Assembly: GCA_031415015.1 (NCBI GenBank)
Contig: JANOQT010000020.1
Coordinates: 40,377 to 104,376 of the forward strand
Reading direction: 5' to 3'
DNA length: 64,000 nt
Source of the DNA: JAUYQR01 sp031415015
GTDB lineage: Bacteria > Pseudomonadota > Alphaproteobacteria > Rhodobacterales > Rhodobacteraceae
Shown: piece by piece, positions 8,540-18,408 of the stretch
How the letters are laid out: the number at the start of each line of letters is the position of its first letter
Position numbering within the stretch: the first letter of the stretch is position 1
Program-made: the position numbers and the translations under genes
Notes under the pieces: generated by a model
Databases searched by the model: none
Told to the model about the DNA's origin: nothing
What the model saw: the letters and a program-made list of their open reading frames with translations, nothing else

Positions 8540-9499
8540 CTAGACGGATACTTCGATCCCCAATCCACGTTCGAGCGCGCGCTGCAAAGCCATGGCGGCG
8601 ACGGCAAGATCCTGAAGCCCGACACCAGTTCCGTCGAAGAGGGTGATCTCTTCTGTGCTCCGTCGTCCGGGATGCGCCCCGGTCAGGACCGCGCCCAAGG
8701 GCGTGATAGACGCCGCGTGGATCAGCCCGTCCGCTACAGCGTGCTGGGCCTCGCCCAAAGTGACCGATTGTGCGACCTCATCGGCGAACACCGTTGCGCG
8801 AGCCAGAAGCGCTGGCTCCACCTCCTGTTTGCCGACAGTATCGGTTCCCATGCAGGCCAGATGCGTGCCCGCGCTGACGTGCGCGCTCATTAGACTGGCG
8901 GTCGGGCTGGAGGTTATCGTCACGATGACATCCGCGTCCGCCATTCGCTCCAGCGGCACAGCTTCGAAGGGCAGACCGAGTTCGGCAGCGATGGACCCAA
9001 GCTTTCCCAGCATTTCGGGATGCAGATTCCATGCGATCACCTTTTCAAACTGCCGTACCCGCGCGGCGGCACGCAGCTGGAACCCGGCCTGATGACCCGC
9101 GCCGACCATTCCCAGGACTTTCGCATCCCGCCGTGCCAGCCGGTCGATGGAAATCGCCGAGGCAGCCGCTGTCCGCAGCGCCGTCAACAACCCGCCGCCC
9201 ACCATCGCCGTTGGCCGCCCCGTCTCCGGGTCGAACAGAAACACCGTCGACTGATGATTGATGATCCCTTTCGCCGCATTCCCCGGGAAATACCCCCCGG
9301 CCTTTACGCCCAACTGCCCCGCTGACCGATCCAACCCGGATTTGAAGCCATATTGCCGACCCTCGCCCAAAGCCTCGCGCACTACGGGAAAATTGTAGGC
9401 CTCTCCCCGTGCCATCGCCGCAAAGCAGGCTTCCACAGCGGCAAACGCATCCTGAGCAGACACCAGATCAGCGATCAACGCCTCGGGAATAATCAACAT
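8540..9499 (-). CDS. bhcD: BhcD, iminosuccinate reductase
   Basis: Encodes 319 residues of the ornithine cyclodeaminase / mu-crystallin family, with Rossmann motif GMVGAGHQAG near residue 130 and the substrate-side KAGGYFPGN stretch near residue 66. In the beta-hydroxyaspartate cycle BhcD reduces iminosuccinate to aspartate with NADH, regenerating the amino donor for BhcA. It is the last gene of the cluster, 78 bases after bhcC. By itself the family is ambiguous (it includes cyclodeaminases and imine reductases); the bhcABC order makes the assignment strong. Confidence 0.9.
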   Translation of the reverse strand: MLIIPEALIADLVSAQDAFAAVEACFAAMARGEAYNFPVVREALGEGRQYGFKSGLDRSAGQLGVKAGGYFPGNAAKGIINHQSTVFLFDPETGRPTAMVGGGLLTALRTAAASAISIDRLARRDAKVLGMVGAGHQAGFQLRAAARVRQFEKVIAWNLHPEMLGKLGSIAAELGLPFEAVPLERMADADVIVTITSSPTASLMSAHVSAGTHLACMGTDTVGKQEVEPALLARATVFADEVAQSVTLGEAQHAVADGLIHAASITPLGAVLTGAHPGRRSTEEITLFDGTGVGLQDLAVAAMALQRALERGLGIEVSV

Positions 9500-9577
9500 C
9501 TTCTTTGCACTTTCATCTTGGCCAAAATATCCCCGCCGGAGGCATCCAACGGCACCGAATGCACCGCACGGACAGCC

Positions 9578-10741
9578 TCAATAAGCCTTGCCGCGCGCCG
9601 ACACCGGCCAGACGACTTCAACCTTGCCACCACGCACGCCCACGTACCAGTCGTGAACATTGCACGTCGGGTCGCAGTGGCCCGGCACCAGCTTCAGCTT
9701 GTCATTGACCTTGAGCACACCACTCAGATCCTCGACCACCCCATGCTCGTCGGAGCATTTGACGTATTTCACGTCTGTCCGTCCGAATACCACCGGCAGC
9801 CCGCTATCCACCGATTGCGCCTTCAACCCGGCATCGACGATTGCCTTGTCCGCCTTGGCATGACTCATCACCGAGGTCAGGATGAACAGCGCGTTTTCCC
9901 ATTCGCCCTGGTCAATCCGCTTGCCGTCCTTGTCAAGGATCCGCCCGTAATCGGCATCCATGAACGCATAGCTGCCGCACTGAAGTTCGTTGTAAACCCC
10001 TGACGTACTCTCAAAATAGTAGCTGCCCGTGCCGCCGCCGCCGACGATGTCGCAGGTGATCCCGTCAGCCTTCAGCGTGTCGACAGCATCCTTCACCTGT
10101 GCAACGGCCAGCGCGATCTTGGTCTTGCGGTCCTCGTAGCTGTCCATGTGCTGCATCGCGCCCTGATAGGCCTGAATGCCGGAAAACTTCAACCCCGGCG
10201 CGGCGGCGATGGCCTTGGCCAGCATGACCACTTCGGGTGTCGTCTTCACGCCGCAACGCCCGGCACCGCAGTCAATCTCGACCAGACATTCGATGGTGGT
10301 GCCGTGCCGCATGGCAGCAGCGCTCAGATCGGCGACGTTTTCCAGCATGTCCACGCAGCAGATGGTCCGCGCGCCCAGTTTCGGCAACCGTGCCAGCCGG
10401 TCGATCTTGGCCGGGTCGCGCACCTGATTGCTGACCAGAACATCCTTGATGCCGCCGCGCGCAAAGACTTCGGCCTCGGAAACCTTCTGACAGCAGACGC
10501 CCACGGACCCGCCAAGGGTTTCTTGCAGCAGGGCCACGTCCACCGATTTATGCATCTTGCCGTGCACCCGATGCCGCATCCCATGCGCCTTCGCATAGTC
10601 GCCCATCTTCTTGATGTTGCGCTCCAGCGCGTCGAGATCAAGGACCAGACAGGGCGTCTGGATGTCCTTCTCGTCCATCCCCGGCAGGGCGGGGATGTCG
10701 TAGCCGACCTCAAGACCTTCGAAATTTGCGTGGCTGTTCAT
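9578..10741 (-). CDS. bhcC: BhcC, beta-hydroxyaspartate aldolase
   Basis: Encodes 387 residues, a PLP fold-type III enzyme of the D-threonine aldolase / DSD1 family. The PLP lysine is expected at K62 (RVHGKMHKS) and the C-terminal metal site is visible in GHCDPTCN. BhcC condenses glycine and glyoxylate to beta-hydroxyaspartate, the C-C bond-forming step of the cycle. Its start lies 4 bases after the bhcB stop, so the two are co-translated. No truncation is seen. Confidence 0.94.
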   Translation of the reverse strand: MNSHANFEGLEVGYDIPALPGMDEKDIQTPCLVLDLDALERNIKKMGDYAKAHGMRHRVHGKMHKSVDVALLQETLGGSVGVCCQKVSEAEVFARGGIKDVLVSNQVRDPAKIDRLARLPKLGARTICCVDMLENVADLSAAAMRHGTTIECLVEIDCGAGRCGVKTTPEVVMLAKAIAAAPGLKFSGIQAYQGAMQHMDSYEDRKTKIALAVAQVKDAVDTLKADGITCDIVGGGGTGSYYFESTSGVYNELQCGSYAFMDADYGRILDKDGKRIDQGEWENALFILTSVMSHAKADKAIVDAGLKAQSVDSGLPVVFGRTDVKYVKCSDEHGVVEDLSGVLKVNDKLKLVPGHCDPTCNVHDWYVGVRGGKVEVVWPVSARGKAY

Positions 10742-10745
10742 GATG

Positions 10746-11717
10746 TTACCCTTTCATCCAAGGCAAAGTATCCAGATCGACGTTGCCGCCTGTAATGATG
10801 ACGCCGACACGGCGCCCCCGGAAAACCTCCGGATTGGCAAGGATCGTGGCCAGCGGCACCGCGCAGCTGGCCTCGATGATGATCTTCATCCGCTTCCAGG
10901 TCAGCTTCATCGCGTCGATGATTTCCTCTTCGGTCGCGGTGAAAACGTCTTTCACGTGATGGCTGACAAAATGCCATGTCAGATCCTTCAGCGGCACCTT
11001 CAACCCGTCCGCAACAGTCTCCGGCGCGTCGTCGGCGATGATGTGTCCAGCCTTGAAGCTTCGGTATGCGTCATCGGCATTCTTCGGTTCCGCAGCGTAG
11101 ACATCGACCCCCGGCGCGGTAGACGATACCGTCAGACACGTACCCGAGATCATGCCGCCACCGCCGATGGGGGCAATGACTGCGTCAAGGCCCGAGACCT
11201 GGTCCAACAACTCACGCGAACAGGTCGCCTGCCCGGCAATCACCCGTGGGTCGTTGTAGGGGTGCACAAAATCCGCCCCGGTACGCGCCTGCACTTCGGC
11301 AAATACCGCCTCACGCGAACTGGTTGACGGCTCGCATTCCACGATTACCCCACCGTAGCCACGCACGGCATCCTTCTTGGCTTGCGGTGCGGTGCGCGGC
11401 ATCACGACGTTGCAGGGGATCCCCCGCCGACCTGCAGCGTAGGACAGGCTGAGGGCGTGGTTACCGCTGGAGTGCGTCGCCACGCCTTTGGCGAGTTGAT
11501 CCTCGCGCAAGCCAAAGACGGCATTCGACGCGCCCCGGACCTTGAAGGCACCAGCCTTCTGGAAGTTCTCGCATTTGAAGAACAGCTCTGCACCCGTCAA
11601 CTCGTTGAAATGACTGGAGGTCAAGACTGGCGTGCGGTGGATGTGGGGGCGGATGCGGTCATGCGCCGTGATCACGTCATCGAAGGTAGGGATCACCAAG
11701 GGTGCCATATCGTTCAT
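10746..11717 (-). CDS. bhcB: BhcB, beta-hydroxyaspartate dehydratase
   Basis: Encodes 323 residues, a PLP fold-type II serine/threonine dehydratase-like enzyme with the PLP lysine at K59 in AGAFKVRGA, SSGNHA near residue 86 and the glycine-rich phosphate loop GGGGM. BhcB converts beta-hydroxyaspartate to iminosuccinate. The frame is open to 11840, but ATG at 11717 is chosen because it follows the bhcA stop with one base between, and the upstream residues do not look like protein. A second ATG at 11708 is possible. Confidence 0.93.
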   Translation of the reverse strand: MNDMAPLVIPTFDDVITAHDRIRPHIHRTPVLTSSHFNELTGAELFFKCENFQKAGAFKVRGASNAVFGLREDQLAKGVATHSSGNHALSLSYAAGRRGIPCNVVMPRTAPQAKKDAVRGYGGVIVECEPSTSSREAVFAEVQARTGADFVHPYNDPRVIAGQATCSRELLDQVSGLDAVIAPIGGGGMISGTCLTVSSTAPGVDVYAAEPKNADDAYRSFKAGHIIADDAPETVADGLKVPLKDLTWHFVSHHVKDVFTATEEEIIDAMKLTWKRMKIIIEASCAVPLATILANPEVFRGRRVGVIITGGNVDLDTLPWMKG

Positions 11718-11718
11718 C

Positions 11719-12903
11719 TCACGCTGCGGCCTGCGCCGCCTCCCTGCCGTCATTGCGGTAATACTTCTGGGCCGCAGCCACTCCGGAGCCCAGCGCGATC
11801 GGCCAGCCCAGATCGGCAATGCACATCTCGGCGGTGGCAATACCGGACAGCATCATCACGTCCGTCAGCATCCCCAGATGGCCGATGCGGAACACCTTGC
11901 CCGCAACCTCACCCAGCCCCACACCAAAGGCGACGCCATACTTGGCTGCCGCCAGTTGAACGAGGTCGGTGCCGTTGCAGCCCGCAGGCACGACGACGGC
12001 GGTCACCGTGTCGGAATACAGATCCGGTGACGCCGCGCAGGGCGTCATGCCCCATGCCGCAATTGCGCGGCGCACCCCTTCGGCGATCCGGGAATGGCGG
12101 GCGTAGACCGCCTCTAGGCCTTCATCTTCAAGCAGTTGGATGGAATGCGCCAGCCCGTTGATCAGCCCGACAGGCGGCGTATATGGGAAGCCGCCTGTCG
12201 CATAGGACTTCAGCATGTCCTTGAAATCAAAGAAGGTACGCGGCAGTTTTGCCGTGTCCATCGCGGCAATCGCTTTGGGGCCGATGCCCAGGATGGCGAG
12301 GCCCGCCGGCAGCATGAAGCCCTTTTGGCTGCCCGCCACCGCAATATCCACGCCCCAGGCGGCCATCTCGAACGGCATTGATCCGATAGAGGACACGCCG
12401 TCCACGAACAACAACGCCGGGTGATCGCCCATCGCTTTGCGGATGGCGCCGATGTCCGACCGCACCCCCGTCGCAGTCTCGTTATGCGTGGCCAGCACCA
12501 CCTTGATCTGATGCCCGACGTCCGCCTTCAACGCCGCCGCAATATCGCTCAGAGGCGCGCCCTGCCCCCAAGGCGTCTCGATGATCTGCACATTCAGGCC
12601 GTGGCGCTGGCACATGTCAATCCAGCGGTGGCTGAACATCCCGAATCGCGCCGCCAGCACCGTATCGCCGGGCGACAGCGTGTTGGAAATCGCCGCCTCC
12701 CAGCCGCCGGTGCCGGTCGAGGGAAGGATGATCACTTCGCCTTCGGCCATGCCAAGCACCTTCTTCACCCCCGCAACCGCCGGTTTGAACACCCGCGCAA
12801 AGGCGGGAGACCGGTGGTCGATTGTCGGCATGTCGCAGGCCTTGCGAACGCTGTCAGGGATGTTCGTCGGGCCGGGGATGAAAACGGGGTTCTGGAAGGA
12901 CAT
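11719..12903 (-). CDS. bhcA: BhcA, aspartate-glyoxylate aminotransferase
   Basis: Encodes 394 residues, a class V aminotransferase with the PLP lysine at K194 (VAGSQKGFM) and the start FIPGPTNIP typical of serine/alanine-glyoxylate transaminases. BhcA transfers the amino group of aspartate to glyoxylate, giving glycine and oxaloacetate. ATG at 12903 is preceded by GGAGAG at a good distance; the frame extends to 12951 without support. It is the first gene of the bhcABCD operon, divergent from the regulator bhcR. Confidence 0.94.
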   Translation of the reverse strand: MSFQNPVFIPGPTNIPDSVRKACDMPTIDHRSPAFARVFKPAVAGVKKVLGMAEGEVIILPSTGTGGWEAAISNTLSPGDTVLAARFGMFSHRWIDMCQRHGLNVQIIETPWGQGAPLSDIAAALKADVGHQIKVVLATHNETATGVRSDIGAIRKAMGDHPALLFVDGVSSIGSMPFEMAAWGVDIAVAGSQKGFMLPAGLAILGIGPKAIAAMDTAKLPRTFFDFKDMLKSYATGGFPYTPPVGLINGLAHSIQLLEDEGLEAVYARHSRIAEGVRRAIAAWGMTPCAASPDLYSDTVTAVVVPAGCNGTDLVQLAAAKYGVAFGVGLGEVAGKVFRIGHLGMLTDVMMLSGIATAEMCIADLGWPIALGSGVAAAQKYYRNDGREAAQAAA

Positions 12904-12957
12904 GGTAGCTCTCCGGTGTGTGATGCTTCTTCTTAGGCCAGTTACCGGCAATCACCT

Positions 12958-13016
12958 ATTTTTTCGAAAATGTTTTTCATGAATCTGGTTTCGTGTTATT
13001 GATACATCAAATCAAT
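12958..13016. promoter_or_regulatory. bhcA-bhcR divergent control region with candidate operators
   Basis: The 160-base gap between bhcA and bhcR holds an AT-rich block with several dyads: TTTTCGAAAA (12961-12970), TTCATGAA (12976-12983), and TTGAT-AC-ATCAA (12999-13010) nested in ATTGAT/ATCAAT (12998-13016). Position and symmetry suit binding by an IclR-type dimer or tetramer such as BhcR. The binding itself is inferred. Confidence 0.5.
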
Positions 13017-13063
13017 GGCTAACGGTTTTTCAACCGCGCAATTGCCCGGAAAGGTTCACCAAA

Positions 13064-13873
13064 ATGTCTGTCAAGCCGCGCGGTCGCCCGAAAGCCTTCA
13101 ATGACAAGACGGACCAGAACACTGTGCAGGCACTTGATCGCGCACTGGGGCTGCTGGAACATCTTGCACAGGGTCCCGGTCGCACGCTCAGCGAGCTGGC
13201 CGAAGAAATGGACCTTCCCGTCGCCACCGTCTTTCGCGCCCTCGTAACACTGCAAGGGCACGGGATGGTCGAGGTCGAGGAACCGGGTCAGGTCTGGCAC
13301 ATCGGTGCCGGGGCCTTTCGCGTCGGCACCGCGTTTCTGCGCCGCACAAAGGTAGTAGAGCGTGCCCGCCAGCCGATGGACGCCCTGATGCGCGACACCG
13401 GCGAGACGGCAAATCTTGGGGTCGAGGTTCGGGGCGAGGTTCTTTTCCTCGCTCAGGTTGAGACGAATGAGGCGATCCGCGCCTTTTTTCCACCGGGCAC
13501 CAAGGGGCCGATGCATTCCAGCGGAATCGGCAAGGCGCTGCTGGCCTGGTATCCCGAAGACCGCGCCCGCGAGATCATTGCCCGGAAGGGGTTGGCGAAG
13601 TTCACCACCCTGACGCTGACATCAGACACGGCCCTGATGCGTGATCTGAACCGCACCAGAGAGCGCGGATACGCGATCGATGATCAGGAGCGCGCCGAAG
13701 GCATGCGCTGCATTGCAGCCCCGATCTTCAACGCTCACGGCGAACCGGTGGCCGGGCTGTCGGTGTCAGGGCCTGCCTTCCGCGTCGGCCTGTCGGACGC
13801 TTCCCGCATCGGCGCATTGGTCCGCGCGGCAGCAGATCAGGTCACAGAGGCGACAGGCGGCAATCGGCCCTAA
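13064..13873 (+). CDS. bhcR: BhcR, IclR-family regulator of the bhc operon
   Basis: Encodes 269 residues with an N-terminal winged helix (about residues 20-80, TVQALDRALGLLEHLAQG onward) and a C-terminal IclR effector domain ending in SVSGPAFRV. BhcR of Paracoccus denitrificans is the glyoxylate-responsive regulator of the homologous cluster. The gene is divergent from bhcA across a gap of 160 bases rich in dyads. Start ATG at 13064 follows GGAAAGG. Its stop overlaps the 3' end of the facing gene by 4 bases. Confidence 0.92.
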   Translation: MSVKPRGRPKAFNDKTDQNTVQALDRALGLLEHLAQGPGRTLSELAEEMDLPVATVFRALVTLQGHGMVEVEEPGQVWHIGAGAFRVGTAFLRRTKVVERARQPMDALMRDTGETANLGVEVRGEVLFLAQVETNEAIRAFFPPGTKGPMHSSGIGKALLAWYPEDRAREIIARKGLAKFTTLTLTSDTALMRDLNRTRERGYAIDDQERAEGMRCIAAPIFNAHGEPVAGLSVSGPAFRVGLSDASRIGALVRAAADQVTEATGGNRP

Positions 13874-14568
13874 AGCTGTGCCGCCTTGGCATGCAGGTGC
13901 GCCACCAACCCGGGATCAAGTTGCATCCGCGCGGCCAGCATCGCCAGGTAGCCTTTTTCGGCCGGAGCTTCTTCATCCACCACCAGCAACGAGGCTGCAT
14001 AAATCTCAGTCGCTTCCTCCTGTGTCCGCGCCAGTGCGGCCACCCGGCCCACATCCAAAGGCGCGTCAAGCTCGGCTGCGATCAGCGCCGTTGCTTCATC
14101 GCCCAGACCCAGAGTGTTCAACGCCCCGTCGATCCGGACCCTTTCGTCTGCCGTCACGTGGCCGTCCGCCTTTGCCGCTGCGATCATCGCCTGCAAAAGC
14201 CGCATCGCAAGATCATCCGCCGCATCGGCGTCATCGGGCAGAAAAGCGGTGCCATCCGGCTTTGGCAGGCTGATCGGGCCATCCGCTGCAGTGGTGGATT
14301 TGCCCGCCTTCCAGTCCTCATAGGCCTTGTAGGCCAGCCCGCCGATCAGCGCAGCCCCGCCGACCTTGGCGCTCGCCCCAAGTAGCCTGCGCCCGCCGTT
14401 GGTTAGCAGAATTCCTAACAAACCGCCCGCAATCGCCCCCTTACCCAGAGTCGACTGTTCGCTCCATGCGCCTTTCGCTTTGTCGGCAAGTCCCGTGACC
14501 CCCTCGCCCCCGGAGGCCTTGGTCAGACCCCCCATCAATGTGTCGAGCAGTGATTTCGCGTTCAGCAT
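13870..14568 (-). CDS. DUF533 / TerB-like membrane-associated protein
   Basis: Encodes 232 residues. It has a glycine-rich hydrophobic region (about residues 45-80, GAIAGGLLGILL and GGAALIGGLAYKAYEDW) and an acidic C-terminal all-helical TerB-like domain (AAKADGHVTADERVRI). This matches the DUF533 family (YebE-like), whose function is unknown. ATG at 14568 is preceded by GGAGG; the frame upstream to 14688 lacks support. It is transcribed away from the 5-oxoprolinase start but in the same direction, 87 bases after that gene's stop. Confidence 0.85.
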   Translation of the reverse strand: MLNAKSLLDTLMGGLTKASGGEGVTGLADKAKGAWSEQSTLGKGAIAGGLLGILLTNGGRRLLGASAKVGGAALIGGLAYKAYEDWKAGKSTTAADGPISLPKPDGTAFLPDDADAADDLAMRLLQAMIAAAKADGHVTADERVRIDGALNTLGLGDEATALIAAELDAPLDVGRVAALARTQEEATEIYAASLLVVDEEAPAEKGYLAMLAARMQLDPGLVAHLHAKAAQL

Positions 14569-14654
14569 GGCCGCCTCCGTTGCCCTGTCCCGACGACTAT
14601 GTGCATGAGTTTGCAAAGCCGCAATGACGCCGGACCCGATGCGCCAACCCGCGC

Positions 14655-17600
14655 CTACACGCCCCAGCCGCCGCCGCCCGGCGTCCACATCTCGAACTCC
14701 GCACCTGCGGGCAGGTCGCGCTCGTCATTGCCGTTCAGAATCTCTACATGCCCATCCGGCCAGATCACCCGGTTCACGCCCAAGGCCCCCGGTCCGCCAC
14801 CATCGCCACCGAAAGGTGCCACCACACGGCTGCCGCACAGCGTGGTCACAGTAACCGGCGCAAGGAACCTGATCCTCCGCACCGCACCGTTACCACCCGT
14901 CCAAACCCCCGTCCCACCTGATCCGGCCCGTATGCCAAATGCCTCCAGACGCACAGGAAAGCGTTTCTCCAGAACTTCCGGGTCTGTCATCCGCGTATTG
15001 GTCATGTGGCTTTGCACCGCATCGCAACCCGGAAAGCCGGGCCCTGCACCGGTGCCCCCGGCAATGGTCTCGTAGTTCTGAAACTCTGCATTGCCCCAGA
15101 CAAAGTTGTTCATAGTACCCTGGCTGGCGGCCATGACCCCCAACGCCCCGTATAGCGCGTTGCAGGCGGCCTGGCTCACCTCGGTATTTCCGGCGATCAC
15201 CGCCGCCGGCGCGCGCGGGTTCAGCATCGTCCCCTTGGGTACGATAATGGTCAACGGCGCAAGGCATCCCTCGTTCAAGGGGATCACCTTGCCAACAAGC
15301 GTACGGAAAACATACAAAACCACCGCCCGCGTCACCGCCTGCGGCGCGTTGTAATTGCCGTCGTGCTGCGCGCTGGTACCAGAGAAATCAACCACTGCAC
15401 TTCGGGCCTGTCGGTCCACCGACACACGCACCCGGATCTCGGCCCCGATGTCCATAGGGTATGTGAACGATCCATCACTTAAACGGTCAATCACCGCGCG
15501 CACGCATTCCTCGGCGTTGCGCTGTACGTGGCCCATGTAGGCGGCAACGACGTCTGTGCCGTAAACCTCGACCAAGCGGATCAGTTCCCGCCGACCGGTT
15601 TCATTCGCAGCGACTTGTGCTTTCAGGTCGGCAATGTTGTGATCCACAGCGCGACAGGGATAGCGGCCCGATGCCAACAAAGTCCGCACCTCAGCCTCGC
15701 GCAGCCGCCCCTCGCTGACCAATGGAAAGAGGTCGATCAGCACCCCTTCCTCCTCGATCGTCCGGCTGTCGGGCGGCGATGATCCCGGGGTACGTCCGCC
15801 GATATCAGCATGGTGGCCGCGCGATCCTAACCAGAAAACCGGCTGGTTTCCGACGAAGACCGGCGTGATTACCGTCACATCCGGCAGATGCGTGCCGCCG
15901 TTATAGGGCGAGTTGAGCATCCACGCTTCACCCGGCCGCGCCGTGCCTGCCACTGCTGCCATCACCATCTTGACCGCATGCGACATTGACCCCAAATGGA
16001 CCGGAACATGTGGAGCATTGGCCACCAGGTCACCCCGTTCGTCAAAGATCGCGCATGAAAAGTCTAATCTTTCCTTGATGTTGACTGACCATGCCGTGTT
16101 CGCAAGGGTTGCCCCCATCTGATCAGCGACCGACATGAAAAAGTTGTTGAACACCTCAAGAAGAACCGGATCCGCAGTGGTTCCTGCAGCATCCGGACGC
16201 GCAACAGCATCTGCGCGATGCAGGATCAGGTTGCCCTGCCCATCCATGCGGGCATGCCAGCCTGGATCCACCACGACTGTTCCCGTCTCCTCGACAATCA
16301 CTGCCGGACCTGCAATGCGTGTGCCACTTCCGCAGATGCTTCGGTCATAATGCGGCACCTCCTGCCAGCATCCGCCAGCCCACAAGTTTACAAAGCCGAT
16401 CGGCTCTGCGGAACCGGCTCCGATGGGCATATCTGGAAGCTCTACCCCATCGGCCACAGCTTCTACCGCCAGAATTTCGAACAAAAGTTCACGTTCGGAT
16501 GAGGTAAATCCGAACCGCGCCTTATGGGCGTCAGCAAAGGCCGTCGCCATCGCGGCCGACGTCCCAAAAGGGACCTCTAGACTGTGATGCGATCCGTCAT
16601 ACCGCAGATGGGCACGTTTCCACACGCGGATGTCTGAAACCCCCTGCCCCGCAAGTTCCGACCTCGCCTCTGCCACAAGTCCGTCCAGAACATGCCCGGC
16701 ATCGTCTACCTGCGAAAGGGGCGCATCAAACTGAACCTGACGCAAAGCACGGATTTCAGCCAGCCCCATACCATATGCCGATAGCACGCCGGCAAAGGGA
16801 TGAATGAACACCGACTGCATTGCGAGGGCATCCGCCACACCACACGCATGCTGACCGCCTGCCCCCCCAAAGCAGTTGAGCGTGTACGTCGTCACATCGT
16901 GGCCGCGCTGAACGCTTATCTTCTTGATCGCATTCGCCATATTGTCGACCGCGATACGCAGGAAGCCGTCCGCAACCAACTCGGGCTGGGTCTCCACACC
17001 GGTCAGCAGCGCGATGTCGGAGGCCAGTGCAATGAATTTTGTGCGTACCACCTCTGCATCCAGCGGCAAGTTTCCATCCGGCCCGAAGACAGCCGGAAAA
17101 TGCCCGGGCGACAAGCGCCCCAACATCACGTTGCAGTCGGTGATGGTCAGGGGACCTCCACGGCGATAGCTTGCCGGGCCCGGATTTGCCCCCGCACTCT
17201 CTGGACCAACTTGATAGCGGCCGTCACGGAACGTGCAGATCGAACCGCCTCCCGCCGCAACCGTATGGATGTCCATCATCGGCGCGCGCATTCTTACGCC
17301 GGCAACCTCTGTCTCGAATGATCGTTCATAAATTCCGGCATAGTGGCTGACATCGGTAGAAGTGCCCCCCATGTCAAAGCCGATCAATCGAGAGTACCCG
17401 GCAGCCTCTGCCACTCGCGCCATGCCAACAATGCCGCCTGCGGGCCCGGACAGGATCGCGTCCTTGCCCTGAAACAACCCCGCTTCGGTCAGCCCACCGT
17501 TCGATTGCATGAAAAGAAGGCGCCCTGTCGCCCGCCCGATGGCCAGCGCGCCTTCAACCTGCGCCACATAGCGCCGCAGAATTGGCGACAGATACGCATC

Positions 17601-18227
17601 CACGACGGTCGTATCACCGCGCGGCACCAGCTTGGACAAACGGCTGACCTGATGCGACAGCGACACCTGGGTGAAGCCAAGGTCCGCTGCCATCTTCCCC
17701 ACCCGCAGCTCATGGGACGGATTGACGTGACCATGGATCAAGGCAACCGCCACCGACCTGATTCCCGCCGCATAGGCAGCAACCAGCTCAGCCCGCACCG
17801 ACGCTTCATCAAGCGACCGCACTTCCGCCCCTTCGGCATCAAGCCTGCCCGGCACTTCGGCCACCACCTCATACACAAGATCCGGCCGCCGGATATGCAG
17901 ATCAAAGAGGCCGGGCCGTGCCTGGGTGCCGATACGCAAAAGGTCACGGAAACCTGCCGTAATCAACAACAGGACCCGCTCACCCTTTCGCTCCAGCAGC
18001 GCGTTGGTCGCGACTGTCGTCCCCATCTTGACCGCTGATATTGTGTTGTCAGGAATCGGCTCCCCGGGGACGAGCCCCAGGCAATCCCGGATTCCCTGCA
18101 CGGCGGCATCTGCATACCGCTCGGGATTTTCGGACAACAACTTTCGGGTGATCAGCCGCCCGTCTGGTGCCCGCGCCACCACATCCGTAAAGGTGCCACC
18201 CCGGTCGATCCAGAATTCCCACGGCAT
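14655..18227 (-). CDS. 5-oxoprolinase / hydantoinase A-B fusion
   Basis: Encodes 1190 residues, the usual size of fused ATP-dependent hydantoinases. The N-terminal half is HyuA-like with an actin-type ATPase fold (IDRGGTFTDV, GTTVATNALLERKG, GFDMGGTSTDVS). The C-terminal half is HyuB-like (PHVPVHLGSMSHAVK, LNSPYNGGTHLPDV, GAGPGFPGCDAVQSH). Such enzymes open 5-oxoproline or hydantoin rings with ATP. The exact substrate is not determinable here; no pxpABC-like partner or transporter is adjacent. ATG at 18227 gives the standard start MPWEFWIDRGGTFTD. Confidence 0.9.
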   Translation of the reverse strand: MPWEFWIDRGGTFTDVVARAPDGRLITRKLLSENPERYADAAVQGIRDCLGLVPGEPIPDNTISAVKMGTTVATNALLERKGERVLLLITAGFRDLLRIGTQARPGLFDLHIRRPDLVYEVVAEVPGRLDAEGAEVRSLDEASVRAELVAAYAAGIRSVAVALIHGHVNPSHELRVGKMAADLGFTQVSLSHQVSRLSKLVPRGDTTVVDAYLSPILRRYVAQVEGALAIGRATGRLLFMQSNGGLTEAGLFQGKDAILSGPAGGIVGMARVAEAAGYSRLIGFDMGGTSTDVSHYAGIYERSFETEVAGVRMRAPMMDIHTVAAGGGSICTFRDGRYQVGPESAGANPGPASYRRGGPLTITDCNVMLGRLSPGHFPAVFGPDGNLPLDAEVVRTKFIALASDIALLTGVETQPELVADGFLRIAVDNMANAIKKISVQRGHDVTTYTLNCFGGAGGQHACGVADALAMQSVFIHPFAGVLSAYGMGLAEIRALRQVQFDAPLSQVDDAGHVLDGLVAEARSELAGQGVSDIRVWKRAHLRYDGSHHSLEVPFGTSAAMATAFADAHKARFGFTSSERELLFEILAVEAVADGVELPDMPIGAGSAEPIGFVNLWAGGCWQEVPHYDRSICGSGTRIAGPAVIVEETGTVVVDPGWHARMDGQGNLILHRADAVARPDAAGTTADPVLLEVFNNFFMSVADQMGATLANTAWSVNIKERLDFSCAIFDERGDLVANAPHVPVHLGSMSHAVKMVMAAVAGTARPGEAWMLNSPYNGGTHLPDVTVITPVFVGNQPVFWLGSRGHHADIGGRTPGSSPPDSRTIEEEGVLIDLFPLVSEGRLREAEVRTLLASGRYPCRAVDHNIADLKAQVAANETGRRELIRLVEVYGTDVVAAYMGHVQRNAEECVRAVIDRLSDGSFTYPMDIGAEIRVRVSVDRQARSAVVDFSGTSAQHDGNYNAPQAVTRAVVLYVFRTLVGKVIPLNEGCLAPLTIIVPKGTMLNPRAPAAVIAGNTEVSQAACNALYGALGVMAASQGTMNNFVWGNAEFQNYETIAGGTGAGPGFPGCDAVQSHMTNTRMTDPEVLEKRFPVRLEAFGIRAGSGGTGVWTGGNGAVRRIRFLAPVTVTTLCGSRVVAPFGGDGGGPGALGVNRVIWPDGHVEILNGNDERDLPAGAEFEMWTPGGGGWGV

Positions 18228-18408
18228 GCAGCACTCCCGAAAACCCTCGGCAAGCCTATGGCTGATGCCATCCGGACTCAAGGAGATAGCTGGCCGGACG
18301 CAGGAGCCCGAACCCGTTCCTTCACAGTGTATTTGTTCTGCCAAGGCAACGTGATCTCAAGGGAATGCTACGCCCTTGTTCACCTAATACTGCAAATTCA
18401 AGGCTAAA

